DNA from: Thermoplasmatota archaeon
GTDB lineage: Archaea > Thermoplasmatota > E2 > DHVEG-1
Length of the DNA stretch: 13,305 nt
Direction of reading: 5' to 3'
Assembly (NCBI GenBank): GCA_030609445.1
Contig: JAUWCF010000007.1
Span: 1 to 13,305, forward strand
Positions 1-6,681 of the stretch are shown here, in pieces (position 1 is the stretch's first letter; every line of letters starts with the position of its first letter). The translations under genes were made by a program, and so were the position numbers. Under the pieces are notes generated by a model that ran no database searches, was not told the origin of the DNA, and worked only from the letters and a program-made list of their open reading frames with translations.

Positions 1-254
1 TTACAAACAGGACATCTATTAAGGACTTTATTAGGATCTCCCTCTCGACTGTGTATTTCAATACGTACCAAACCACTTTTTAGAACAAGATTACGAATCC
101 TGCTTCCACTGACATGAAATTCATCATTCTTCGTTTTTAACTCATTTTCCACAAGCTCTTTTAACCGGTGTTGTGAAGAAATAGTACGATATTTTTTTAA
201 AACCTTTGTAACAGCTTTTATGATTTTTTCATCTGACGGAATATGATACGTCAT
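1..254 (-). CDS. Probable winged-helix / zinc-ribbon protein, C-terminus cut by the window edge
   Basis: An open frame runs from the ATG at 254 to the left edge without a stop, giving 84 visible residues. The N-terminal two thirds is rich in charged helices (IIKAVTKVLKKYRTISSQHR, then LKELVENEL, then SRIRNLVLKSGLVRIEIHSR). This looks like a helix-turn-helix or winged-helix fold followed by a beta wing. The visible part ends in Arg-Cys-Pro-Val-Cys, the first half of a zinc knuckle, so a zinc ribbon probably continues outside the window. I recall archaeal conserved proteins with this layout but cannot name a family securely. GGGAGG at 266-271 lies 11 bases upstream of the ATG. It starts 31 bases after the stop of the four-CBS gene and is probably its co-transcribed downstream neighbour. 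Function unknown; DNA or RNA binding is inference. Confidence 0.7.
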   Translation of the reverse strand, partial: MTYHIPSDEKIIKAVTKVLKKYRTISSQHRLKELVENELKTKNDEFHVSGSRIRNLVLKSGLVRIEIHSREGDPNKVLNRCPVC

Positions 255-285
255 AGTAAAGTAGGCCTCCCTTACTTTAAACCTT

Positions 286-1065
286 TTATAACGATACAGT
301 TTTTAAAAGATCAGTTCTAGTAACAATTCCAACGAGTGCATCATCATCTATCACTGGAAGTGAACCGATATGATGCTTCATCATAATTTTCGCCGCCTCG
401 ATGACACTAACTGTTCGAGTTGTCCAGAGTACCGGAGATTTCATAACAGTTTTTACGGTCAGTTTATCAAGTCTATGTTTCTGACGACCCAAAGAAAAAG
501 ATTTTTTTAATTTTGCAAACGCAAAAGCAATTTCAATATCAGAAATAATACCAAAAAGTTTTCCTTGATCAACAACTGGAAGTCGTGCAACATTTTCATC
601 TATCATAACTCTTCGTGCATGAACGATTCTATCCTCTGGAGAAACAGCATGAATATCTCTCTGCATAATTGTATTAAGAGGTTTTTTACTATCGACAAGA
701 AATAAAAGATCAGCCTTTGTAACAACACCAACGAGTTTGTCTTTTTCAACAACAGGAAGCATAGTCGGGCCAGGTTTACCAACCATCTTTAAAATCTTTT
801 TAACATCAGTATCTGGAGAGATTATGTCTATTTCTTTTTCTGTAACTGATGATGCATGCATCCTGGATGTCGAAATATCTCTTTTTCGTATTGACCCTAG
901 TTTATATGCTATGAGGCTGTCTGTGACAATACCAACCAGTTTTTTATCTTCTACAACAGGGATTTTCGTAATATTATGTTTTTTCATGAGATCAAGAACA
1001 TGCTTTAAATCTTCATCTTTATCTACAGAAATAACTTCTTTTGTCATAATTTCTTTAATTTTCAT
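286..1065 (-). CDS. Four-CBS-domain protein (predicted adenine-nucleotide sensor)
   Basis: The 259-residue protein consists of four CBS repeats and almost nothing else: about 1-55, 64-124, 131-184 and 200-257. CBS pairs usually bind AMP, ATP, SAM or related ligands and pass the signal to a partner. Repeats 2 and 4 end in the canonical pattern with the ribose-phosphate Asp (GVVTKAD and GIVTRTD). In repeat 1 the Asp position is Leu (GIVTDSL), and in repeat 3 it is Glu (GIISDIE). Ligand binding may therefore be uneven among the four sites. No enzyme, membrane or DNA-binding domain is attached, so it probably acts on another protein. AGGTGG at 1071-1076, five bases upstream, fixes the start. It lies 26 bases downstream of the CBS-zinc ribbon gene. 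The CBS fold is certain; ligand and partner are unknown. Confidence 0.93.
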   Translation of the reverse strand: MKIKEIMTKEVISVDKDEDLKHVLDLMKKHNITKIPVVEDKKLVGIVTDSLIAYKLGSIRKRDISTSRMHASSVTEKEIDIISPDTDVKKILKMVGKPGPTMLPVVEKDKLVGVVTKADLLFLVDSKKPLNTIMQRDIHAVSPEDRIVHARRVMIDENVARLPVVDQGKLFGIISDIEIAFAFAKLKKSFSLGRQKHRLDKLTVKTVMKSPVLWTTRTVSVIEAAKIMMKHHIGSLPVIDDDALVGIVTRTDLLKTVSL

Positions 1066-1091
1066 TTATTCCACCTATTTATTTAAAAAAA

Positions 1092-1646
1092 TTATTCATA
1101 TTTCAATGCATCAATGCAATCCTCACAAAGCAACCGACCATCTATTCGCCGTAGAGTAGTAGATAGTGCATTGCAATCTTCACATTTACCTGAAAAAATC
1201 TGACGTTTCAGATAGGATTCATCTCTTACAGTTATGTCATACCATTCTCGCGATATATCATGCAATACAGGAGATATTCTTGAGATGTCCTTTTGAGTGA
1301 TCACACCGATTAATTCACCATTTTCAATGACAGGCAGTCGTCTAATATTACATTTAGCCATCGTTTTCATAGCTTCTTCTAGTGAGATATATGGATCAGC
1401 AACAATAACTGGGGTACTCATAACCTCTTCAACTAAAACATCACTTGCATTTTTTCCTTCGGCAACAACTTTTTTTAAAATATCACTCTCGGTAAGTATC
1501 CCAACAGGCTGTTTTTTCTCTACAACAAGTACATTACCAATCTTATTTTTTTTCATACGCTTTGCTGCCTCAAGAACAGTAGTTGTAGGTTCTACCATTA
1601 CAAGATTGGTTTTCATTGCCTCTTTGACAATGACCTCTTTTGTCAT
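1092..1646 (-). CDS. Two CBS domains fused to a C-terminal zinc ribbon (Ta0289-like)
   Basis: This 184-residue protein has a CBS pair (about 5-62 and 70-128) in which both repeats keep the ribose-phosphate Asp (GILTESD, D55; GVITQKD, D120). A linker leads to a C-terminal metal site with Cys155-x2-Cys158 and Cys174-x2-Cys177, a rubredoxin-like zinc ribbon. The order and length match Thermoplasma acidophilum Ta0289, a structurally characterised CBS protein fused to a zinc-ribbon-like domain, of about 178 residues. The physiological role of that family is not settled; nucleotide-dependent control of an unknown partner is the usual guess. GGTGA at 1651-1655, four bases before the ATG, supports the start. 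It is the first gene of a three-gene minus-strand unit with the four-CBS protein and the small zinc-ribbon protein. Confidence 0.93.
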   Translation of the reverse strand: MTKEVIVKEAMKTNLVMVEPTTTVLEAAKRMKKNKIGNVLVVEKKQPVGILTESDILKKVVAEGKNASDVLVEEVMSTPVIVADPYISLEEAMKTMAKCNIRRLPVIENGELIGVITQKDISRISPVLHDISREWYDITVRDESYLKRQIFSGKCEDCNALSTTLRRIDGRLLCEDCIDALKYE

Positions 1647-1688
1647 TTTTTCACCATAGTCATACCAAATAGAATAACAAGCCCAAAC

Positions 1689-1696
1689 ATTAAAAG
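1689..1696 (-). promoter_or_regulatory. Possible TATA element for the CBS operon
   Basis: On the minus strand the sequence CTTTTAAT lies about 43-50 bases upstream of the CBS-zinc ribbon ATG. An archaeal TATA box here would put transcription start some 20 bases before the ATG, leaving room for the GGTGA site. The match is weak and rests on spacing only. Confidence 0.25.
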
Positions 1697-1720
1697 ATTT
1701 CTAAGTATTTTACCTTTTTC

Positions 1721-1726
1721 ATATAT
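1721..1726 (+). promoter_or_regulatory. Possible TATA element for the RusA-family gene
   Basis: ATATAT lies 24-30 bases upstream of the ATG at 1751. Archaeal TATA boxes sit about 25 bases before the transcription start, so the transcript would begin at or very near the ATG (leaderless or nearly so). Inferred from spacing only. Confidence 0.35.
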
Positions 1727-1750
1727 GCAGTAACTACGAATGTGAATTTT

Positions 1751-2185
1751 ATGGTATCATTTGTAATTAAGGGAATTCCTAAAGTAAAGCAGAGACCAAG
1801 ATTTGCTACAAGAAACGGTAAAGTATTAACGTATACGCCAAAGACTACTGCTACATTTGAAAATCTGGTTAAGTTAAAGGCAGAAAAAGAGTTTGCGCGT
1901 CCTCTCACTGGTACGATACGTCTTGCAATACGATTTCATCTACCCAGACCTAAAAGAATGATTTGGAAGACAAAACCTATGCCTGAGGTTTATTCAGATA
2001 AAAGACCAGATATCGATAACCTCGCAAAGTCAGTTATTGATGGATTAACAGGAATTGCTTTTAAGGACGATGGGCAGATTGCAGATTTGCATGTAACAAA
2101 AAAATATCATGCTGGAGATAACGAACCAAAAACAATAGTTATCGTTGAAAATGTAAGAGAAGGTTTGAATCAAACAACATTATGA
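1751..2185 (+). CDS. RusA-family Holliday junction resolvase
   Basis: The 144-residue protein has the RusA endonuclease layout: an N-terminal strand with a basic loop (VSFVIKGIPKVKQRPRF), a central strand (RLAIRFHLPRP), and the catalytic segment RPDIDNLAKSVID followed by FKDDGQIAD. Asp87, Asp89 and Lys93 correspond to the D-x-D-x3-K catalytic group of E. coli RusA, and Asp106 or Asp107 to its later metal-binding Asp. RusA dimers resolve four-way DNA junctions and are best known from prophages. The frame can also open at a GTG at 1742. I chose the ATG at 1751 because it fits the family N-terminus, and the GTGA at 1742-1745 can serve as a weak ribosome site. No phage genes flank it; it stands alone between the CBS operon and the stress-protein gene. 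Archaea normally use Hjc, so this is probably an acquired gene, although its base composition looks like its neighbours'. Confidence 0.88.
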   Translation: MVSFVIKGIPKVKQRPRFATRNGKVLTYTPKTTATFENLVKLKAEKEFARPLTGTIRLAIRFHLPRPKRMIWKTKPMPEVYSDKRPDIDNLAKSVIDGLTGIAFKDDGQIADLHVTKKYHAGDNEPKTIVIVENVREGLNQTTL

Positions 2186-2191
2186 TTTTTT
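2186..2191 (+). terminator. Short T-run after the RusA-family gene
   Basis: Six consecutive T residues follow the TGA stop directly. Archaeal transcription often ends at T-runs, but this one is short and has no hairpin, so the call is tentative. Confidence 0.2.
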
Positions 2192-2254
2192 GGTGGTATC
2201 CATAGGACATCCTTATCTATCGTAGGGGAAAAAGAGGCGGAGTGATACAAAATC

Positions 2255-2267
2255 TTTTTAGTATATT
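2255..2267 (+). promoter_or_regulatory. Candidate TATA region for the usp-coaBC-pantoate kinase block
   Basis: TTTTTA at 2255-2260 followed by TATATT at 2262-2267 lies 24-36 bases before the ATG at 2291, preceded by the A-rich stretch ACAAAA that could act as a BRE. Depending on which element is used, the leader is zero to about 10 bases. This is the only plausible promoter position ahead of the three tightly packed downstream genes. Confidence 0.4.
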
Positions 2268-2290
2268 GTATATTACCCTCCTTGATCGCA

Positions 2291-2731
2291 ATGAAAAAAT
2301 TACTTATCGCATATGATGGCTCAGAAGCATCTGAAAAAGCTATAGATACGACACTAAAATGTTGCAGTGCAGAAGATGAAATAACAATTCTTACGATAAT
2401 TCCTGCAGCTCTTGCAGAATCAACGTTTACCAACATGCTTCTTCCAACTATTGATCTTAGCACTGTCGTGCAGTCAGGTAATTTTAAAGAAAAAGCTATG
2501 GAAAATATTAGCAAAGTTGCAAAAGAAATTGAAAACAAAGTAAGCAAAGTGGATATTGTCGTAGAAGCAGGCGACCCTGCAGATGAAATACTTATGACTG
2601 CAAAAAGATTGGATTCTGACATTATAGTCATTGGATACAAAGGATACGGAAAAGAAGGAAGATTTTTGCTTGGAAGTGTTACTGATAAAGTAGTGAGACA
2701 TGCGAGCAGATCCGTTCTTGTTGTACGATAA
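2291..2731 (+). CDS. Universal stress protein, UspA family, ATP-binding type
   Basis: The 146-residue protein is a single Usp domain. It begins with the usual first strand and Asp (KKLLIAYDGSEAS, Asp9), has the VEAGDPADEIL segment at 91-101, and ends with the nucleotide-binding pattern G115-x2-G118-x9-G128-S129 and SVLVVR. That G-2x-G-9x-G-S motif marks the ATP-binding subgroup, unlike E. coli UspA, which lacks ATP binding. The frame is open from a TTG at 2282, but the ATG at 2291 matches the family start; a TGATC at 2283-2287 could pair with the 16S tail. The coaBC start follows 14 bases after its stop, so the two are probably co-transcribed. Usp proteins are cytoplasmic dimers whose specific targets are rarely known; none can be inferred here. 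Confidence 0.93.
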   Translation: MKKLLIAYDGSEASEKAIDTTLKCCSAEDEITILTIIPAALAESTFTNMLLPTIDLSTVVQSGNFKEKAMENISKVAKEIENKVSKVDIVVEAGDPADEILMTAKRLDSDIIVIGYKGYGKEGRFLLGSVTDKVVRHASRSVLVVR

Positions 2732-2745
2732 CAATTGTGGTAATA

Positions 2746-3939
2746 ATGCATCCTGCAGATGATCTGTGTGGGATTAAAAGCAAAAAACTTTCTAAAAAAA
2801 GAATTGTTCTTGGAGTAGCTGGAAGTATCGCTGCTGTTGAAACCGTTAAACTTTCACGGGAGTTGATTCGTCATGGAGCCGATGTTATCCCTGTAATGAC
2901 AAACGCTGCGACAAAGATTATTCATCCAGATGCTTTGGAGTTTGCAACATCTCATAAACCAATTATTGAGCTTTCTGGACAGACAGAACATGTTTTCTTT
3001 TGTGGTCTGGTAAAAAACCCGGTAGATTTACTGCTCATCTGTCCATGTACGGCTAACACTCTTTCAAAAATTGCACATGGAATTGATGATACAGCTGTAA
3101 CGACATTTGCAACGACAGCAATTGGCTCTGGTGTGCCATTTGTAATTGTTCCTGCGATGCATCTTTCTATGTACAAACATAAGGTTGTACAGAATAATAT
3201 TGAAAAATGTAAAGAACTAGGAATCACGTTTATTGAGCCTAATATTTTTCAAAACAAAGCAAAAATGCCAAGTATCGATGAAATAGTCGCAAACGTTGTA
3301 ATAAACGTAGGAAAACAGGATCTTAAAGAAAAAAACATTCTCATAATTGGTGGTGCAACAGCTGAACCTATCGATGACATCCGTATTCTCACTAACAAAA
3401 GTTCTGGAAAAACAGCAGTTTCTCTTGCAAACAACGCGTTTGAACGAGGAGCAAATGTTGAAGTGTGGTATGGATATGCAAAAGAAACTGTCCCATTATA
3501 TATTCCAGTAAAACATTTTGAAACAATTGAAGACATTCTAAGTTTATTAAAAAGCAATAAGAAAACATTTGATGCAATTATTGTCTGTGCAGCCATTGCA
3601 GATTATCTTCCAAAAAAACACAAAGGAAAAATATCGTCTGGAAAAAACAAACTTACTATAGAGTGTTCTCCTGCACCAAAGATTATTCAAAAAATCCGAG
3701 AAGTTGCACCGAAATCAAAAATAATTGCTTTTAAAGTAGAGGAAAACAAAAAAGATTTAAAAGAAGAAGCATTGAAACTTCTTTCAAAAAATAATCTTGA
3801 TGTTGTTGTTGCAAATACCATTTCTGCATTTGGTGCTGATGAAAATGAAATTCTGATTATTGATAAGGAAAGAAAAAGTATTACTAAAAAAGGAAAAAAA
3901 GAACAACTTGCAGGTTACATTCTTGATACGATAAAGTAA
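2746..3939 (+). CDS. coaBC: Bifunctional phosphopantothenoylcysteine decarboxylase / phosphopantothenate-cysteine ligase
   Basis: CoaBC joins 4'-phosphopantothenate to cysteine using a nucleotide triphosphate and then decarboxylates the product to 4'-phosphopantetheine, using FMN. Residues about 18-180 are the flavoprotein CoaC half: GVAGSIAAVE near 23-32, a His at 82 after EH, CPCTANT at 99-105, and PAMH at 136-139, where bacterial enzymes have PAMN and archaeal ones PAMH. Residues about 195-397 are the CoaB ligase half: TNKSSGKTA at 216-224, AAIADY at 282-287, and a Lys at 295 in the KGKISS segment. The 397-residue length and the HPxxxLxGxKS-like leader match archaeal homologues such as the Methanocaldococcus jannaschii enzyme. 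A GTG at 2737 is possible, but the ATG at 2746 has GTGGT (2737-2741) at good spacing. The pantoate kinase gene follows directly. Confidence 0.95.
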   Translation: MHPADDLCGIKSKKLSKKRIVLGVAGSIAAVETVKLSRELIRHGADVIPVMTNAATKIIHPDALEFATSHKPIIELSGQTEHVFFCGLVKNPVDLLLICPCTANTLSKIAHGIDDTAVTTFATTAIGSGVPFVIVPAMHLSMYKHKVVQNNIEKCKELGITFIEPNIFQNKAKMPSIDEIVANVVINVGKQDLKEKNILIIGGATAEPIDDIRILTNKSSGKTAVSLANNAFERGANVEVWYGYAKETVPLYIPVKHFETIEDILSLLKSNKKTFDAIIVCAAIADYLPKKHKGKISSGKNKLTIECSPAPKIIQKIREVAPKSKIIAFKVEENKKDLKEEALKLLSKNNLDVVVANTISAFGADENEILIIDKERKSITKKGKKEQLAGYILDTIK

Positions 3940-3948
3940 ATGATTATT

Positions 3949-4821
3949 ATGAAAGCCTCAGCCTTTGCCCCTGGACATATATCAGCTTTTTTCGAACCAA
4001 TTTATCAAAATCAAAATGCTGCTAGATCTGGATCGCGTGGAGCAGGTATCAACATATCCCTTGGTGCGACAAGTCATGTAGTTGTTGATAGTTCAGTAAA
4101 TCAAACTATCGATATTTTTTTAAACAACAAAAAAGCAGATGCGCTTGTTTCAAAACTAGCCATAAAACATCTCATTGGAGATACTCCACTCCATATTGCT
4201 ATAAACACAAAATTAGATCTCCCGACGGGTCAAGGATTTGGTATGAGTGGTGCAGGTGCGCTCAGCAGCACCACTGCTCTTGCAAAGCTTTTACATATTC
4301 CAAAAGAGGATGCTTTAAAGGCTTCGCATTATGCAGAAGTAGAGTTACATACTGGTCTTGGAGATGTTCTCGCAAGTAGCTTTGGTGGCATTGAAATTAG
4401 AAGAGAAGCAGGTCTTCCACCATGGGGAATGATAAAACATATTCCTGGGAAGTTTGAAGTGACGGTATGCATTATTGGAGTAAAAATTGATACAAAAAAA
4501 ATATTATCTGATCCTGCAAAGATAAACAATATTGCGTCATATGGTCGATATTGCACAAAAAAAATACTTGAAAAACCATCTATTGAAAATCTTTTTTCTC
4601 TTTCACAAACATTTACAAAAAAAATTGGGTTTGCAGATAAGAAAGTACTTGATGCAATTGATGCAGCAAATCAGTATGGCATGGCAAGTATGTGTATGCT
4701 TGGAAATTCTGTTTTTGCAATTGGCAATACTGATGCATTGTATAAAACACTTACCGCTTTTGGGAAAGTGTATGTCTGTTTTGTAGATGAGTGTGGCGCT
4801 CGGATTTTAGAAGCAGACTAA
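3949..4821 (+). CDS. Pantoate kinase (GHMP kinase family, archaeal CoA pathway)
   Basis: Archaea phosphorylate pantoate before joining it to beta-alanine, and this 290-residue protein fits that kinase. It opens with the family signature MKASAFAPGHISAFFEP and the RSGSRGAGI loop at 27-34. The GHMP phosphate-binding loop PTGQGFGMSGAGALS is at 92-106, HTGLGDV at 134-140, and a C-terminal GHMP motif near 248-258 (MCMLGNSVFAI). The coaBC stop codon abuts an in-frame ATG at 3940. I prefer the second ATG at 3949 because it matches the family start; the three-codon extension cannot be excluded. With coaBC this covers the first and last thirds of the archaeal route from pantoate to phosphopantetheine. 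The middle enzyme, phosphopantothenate synthetase, is not in the window. Confidence 0.93.
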   Translation: MKASAFAPGHISAFFEPIYQNQNAARSGSRGAGINISLGATSHVVVDSSVNQTIDIFLNNKKADALVSKLAIKHLIGDTPLHIAINTKLDLPTGQGFGMSGAGALSSTTALAKLLHIPKEDALKASHYAEVELHTGLGDVLASSFGGIEIRREAGLPPWGMIKHIPGKFEVTVCIIGVKIDTKKILSDPAKINNIASYGRYCTKKILEKPSIENLFSLSQTFTKKIGFADKKVLDAIDAANQYGMASMCMLGNSVFAIGNTDALYKTLTAFGKVYVCFVDECGARILEAD

Positions 4822-4874
4822 AGTTATTTTATGACTCTTCTTGTATTATTGCTATAACAAACTACCTATTGAGT

Positions 4875-4886
4875 TAAACTAGTTTA
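4875..4886. repeat. 12-base perfect palindrome at the convergent gene junction
   Basis: TAAACTAGTTTA is a perfect inverted repeat that overlaps the TAA stop of the minus-strand PhoU-TrkA_C gene. It lies in the 62-base gap between two converging transcripts. It might help transcript ending, but it has no loop and no adjoining T-run, so it may be chance in AT-rich DNA. Confidence 0.3.
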
Positions 4887-5465
4887 TATTTCGTTTGATG
4901 TTGCTGCTGCAAGATCAATTAAATGTTTTTCTCCATCCTCTGGTCCTTTCGCAAAAAGAATATCGTCTGGATCTATTTTGGTATTTTTATTTGGACCGTA
5001 TAACCATTTATCTTTATGGCGCATAGCAATTACCATCATTCCTGTTTCACTTGCAAGTTTTAGCTCACCAAGTGTTTTTCCACAAAGAATTGATTGAGGT
5101 TTAACCTCAACTTTGGTAAATACAACATCAGCCTCTCGGATGCTCATCTTTAGTATTGGATGTAGCTCTACATCTCTTAGTTCTACATCAGCTATTTCTT
5201 GTGCTGCATCTGCAATCTGTTCACCAGCATGGGCAATTCTAAGAAATGTTAGCGCATCATTGATACTGTGTTTTCCGTTCTGAACGTCTTCCAGAGATTT
5301 CTTCTGAAGTATTTGATATAAAGAGTCTACAGCATTTTCTAAATCATATACTTCTTTTGCAATTGTTTTGTTATCATAGAGTATTGAGGAATATGCTAGA
5401 TCCACCATTAGTTCTGATTTATCTTTAATCTCAAGCACGATTTCTTCAGCGGTTTTTTCTTTCAT
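4884..5465 (-). CDS. PhoU-TrkA_C regulatory protein, second copy
   Basis: Residues about 5-110 form a PhoU-like helical bundle with the metal-site pattern in KEVYDLENAVDSLY (38-50). Residues about 112-180 form a TrkA_C (RCK C-terminal) domain, including GKTLGELKLASETGM and IDPDDILFAKG. TrkA_C domains bind small ligands and regulate ion transporters; PhoU bundles bind metal and contact membrane transporters. Soluble, with no membrane segment. It shares the ETGM-x-(V/I)IA-x-R segment and overall fold with its upstream neighbour, so the two are tandem paralogues. Its ATG overlaps the preceding TGA (ATGA), with GGTG five bases upstream. It is the last of four translationally coupled genes beginning with two MgtE-type membrane proteins, whose gating it probably controls (inference). 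Confidence 0.88.
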   Translation of the reverse strand: MKEKTAEEIVLEIKDKSELMVDLAYSSILYDNKTIAKEVYDLENAVDSLYQILQKKSLEDVQNGKHSINDALTFLRIAHAGEQIADAAQEIADVELRDVELHPILKMSIREADVVFTKVEVKPQSILCGKTLGELKLASETGMMVIAMRHKDKWLYGPNKNTKIDPDDILFAKGPEDGEKHLIDLAAATSNEI

Positions 5466-6127
5466 TCCAACACCTTCAATTGTCCTTTTAAAAATTTATT
5501 AAGATCGATATATCCATCATCTGTTCCTCGGACTATAAGCCAGTCATCTGCTTTAAGATTTGTACCAGATCGAGGATTGTATATCCAACAGTCTCCACGG
5601 CGGATCGCTATAATTCTCATGCCTGTTTCTGATTCTACTTTAAGGCCACCTATCTTTTGATTACATGCCTTTGATTTTGATGATACTTTCACGCGAAATA
5701 AACTTTCATCTGCCTGCTTTAAAATCTTAGGGAGAATTGGCCGGGTTTTCTCCTTAAGTGATAAAAGATTTGCGATATCTCCTGCTGCATTTGAAATGCT
5801 TTCTGCCGCCTCTGCTACTTGAAGGATTCCTGCCAGCTGCTCGGCATCCTCTTTTGTTCTTGCAGCCATCATCGCCATCATTCGGATATCATAGTTGAGT
5901 TTATCCATACGCACGTCGAGATATTTTACTTCTTCAGCGATATCATCGCTGTCAAAAAGAACTGCAGAATATGCAAGATCGATGATAAGCTCAGAGATAT
6001 CTTTCATCTCTGTAAGAAGCTCCTTTACAGAGGTAGGTTCATATTCAAGTTCAGTAAATTCTTCCTTTTTCCACTTCGGGGTTCTTTGCAGTCTTCCAAA
6101 TATACTTCTTCTCTTTTTTTCTTTCAT
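5462..6127 (-). CDS. PhoU-TrkA_C regulatory protein, first copy, with basic N-terminal extension
   Basis: This 221-residue protein has a PhoU-like bundle at about 35-138, with the site EEVKYLDVRMDKL at 65-77, and a TrkA_C domain at about 141-208 (IGGLKVESETGM, LKADDWLIVRG). It is a clear paralogue of the downstream gene. It differs by a basic leader of some 25 residues (MKEKKRRSIF, then RTPKWKKEE), which could sit on the membrane surface or dock on a transporter; that is inference. The start overlaps the stop of the second MgtE gene as ATGA, and its own stop overlaps the next ATG in the same way. One copy per MgtE half is encoded, which suggests a matched stoichiometry. Alternative annotation as a PhoU-family potassium-channel regulator is possible because TrkA_C is shared with potassium systems. 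Confidence 0.88.
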   Translation of the reverse strand: MKEKKRRSIFGRLQRTPKWKKEEFTELEYEPTSVKELLTEMKDISELIIDLAYSAVLFDSDDIAEEVKYLDVRMDKLNYDIRMMAMMAARTKEDAEQLAGILQVAEAAESISNAAGDIANLLSLKEKTRPILPKILKQADESLFRVKVSSKSKACNQKIGGLKVESETGMRIIAIRRGDCWIYNPRSGTNLKADDWLIVRGTDDGYIDLNKFLKGQLKVLE

Positions 6128-6681
6128 ACTCCAACTACTCCAATAAGTATAAATAAAAACACAATTCCAAGAGTATCACCAACAGTTGTCACGACTGGTG
6201 CAACCACATCATCAGGGTCTAAACCTTTTTTAAACGATAAAAATGCAGTCAGAACACTAACAACAGATATTATTAAAATAAGTAAAATCCCTGTACCTAA
6301 CACTATAGATACAAATTCAATCAGACCTACATTCATTTTTATATTACCAATATATGCTATGTAATATATAAGTATCGCTAGTATTGAATAGGTAACTAGA
6401 CCCATGAAAAGGGCGGTAACAAAATTTTTTTGCATGTTTTTATCTTTTACAGTAAGCTCGATAGTACCTAGATGAAGACCGGAGGCAAGTCTAGCGCCTA
6501 AAATACTTCCGATATTGCCGCCAACTCCATTAATGACAGGAATAGATATAAGAAGAATGGGGAAAAACAATAATTTTTGTTGATTACTTTGAAGAATTTG
6601 ACCGGCAAAGATTTCAATGAGAACACAAATTGTAAGCAGAGGAAGGCCATGTTTTACGATTGTTTTCCAGCTGTAAATCAT
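6124..6681 (-). CDS. MgtE/SLC41-type divalent cation transporter half, second copy
   Basis: This 185-residue integral membrane protein corresponds to the transmembrane domain of MgtE only. It lacks the cytoplasmic N domain and the CBS pair that gate bacterial MgtE. About five hydrophobic segments are visible. Family motifs are GGNIGSILGARLASG near 54-68 and KGLDPDDVVAPVVTTVGDTLG near 152-172; the Asp of VGD (169) matches the pore Asp region of MgtE. The frame is open from an ATG at 6720, but the start at 6681 aligns with the first copy, has AGGAGG at 6688-6693 six bases upstream, and forms an ATGA overlap with the preceding gene. Magnesium is the expected ion; other divalent cations are possible. 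Confidence 0.88.
   Translation of the reverse strand: MIYSWKTIVKHGLPLLTICVLIEIFAGQILQSNQQKLLFFPILLISIPVINGVGGNIGSILGARLASGLHLGTIELTVKDKNMQKNFVTALFMGLVTYSILAILIYYIAYIGNIKMNVGLIEFVSIVLGTGILLILIISVVSVLTAFLSFKKGLDPDDVVAPVVTTVGDTLGIVFLFILIGVVGV

Noticed and set aside
737..1659. Plus-strand open frames opposite the two CBS genes
   Set aside because: They are shadows of conserved CBS coding sequence, rich in Ser/Thr/Ile/Phe as expected from reverse-reading AT-rich genes.
2170..2751. A 193-codon open frame on the minus strand
   Set aside because: It is antisense to the universal stress protein and the end of the RusA-family gene, has low-complexity composition and no recognisable domain.
5819..6364. 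A 181-codon open frame on the plus strand
   Set aside because: It lies antisense to the PhoU-TrkA_C and MgtE genes, both of which have clear family motifs; the antisense product resembles nothing.
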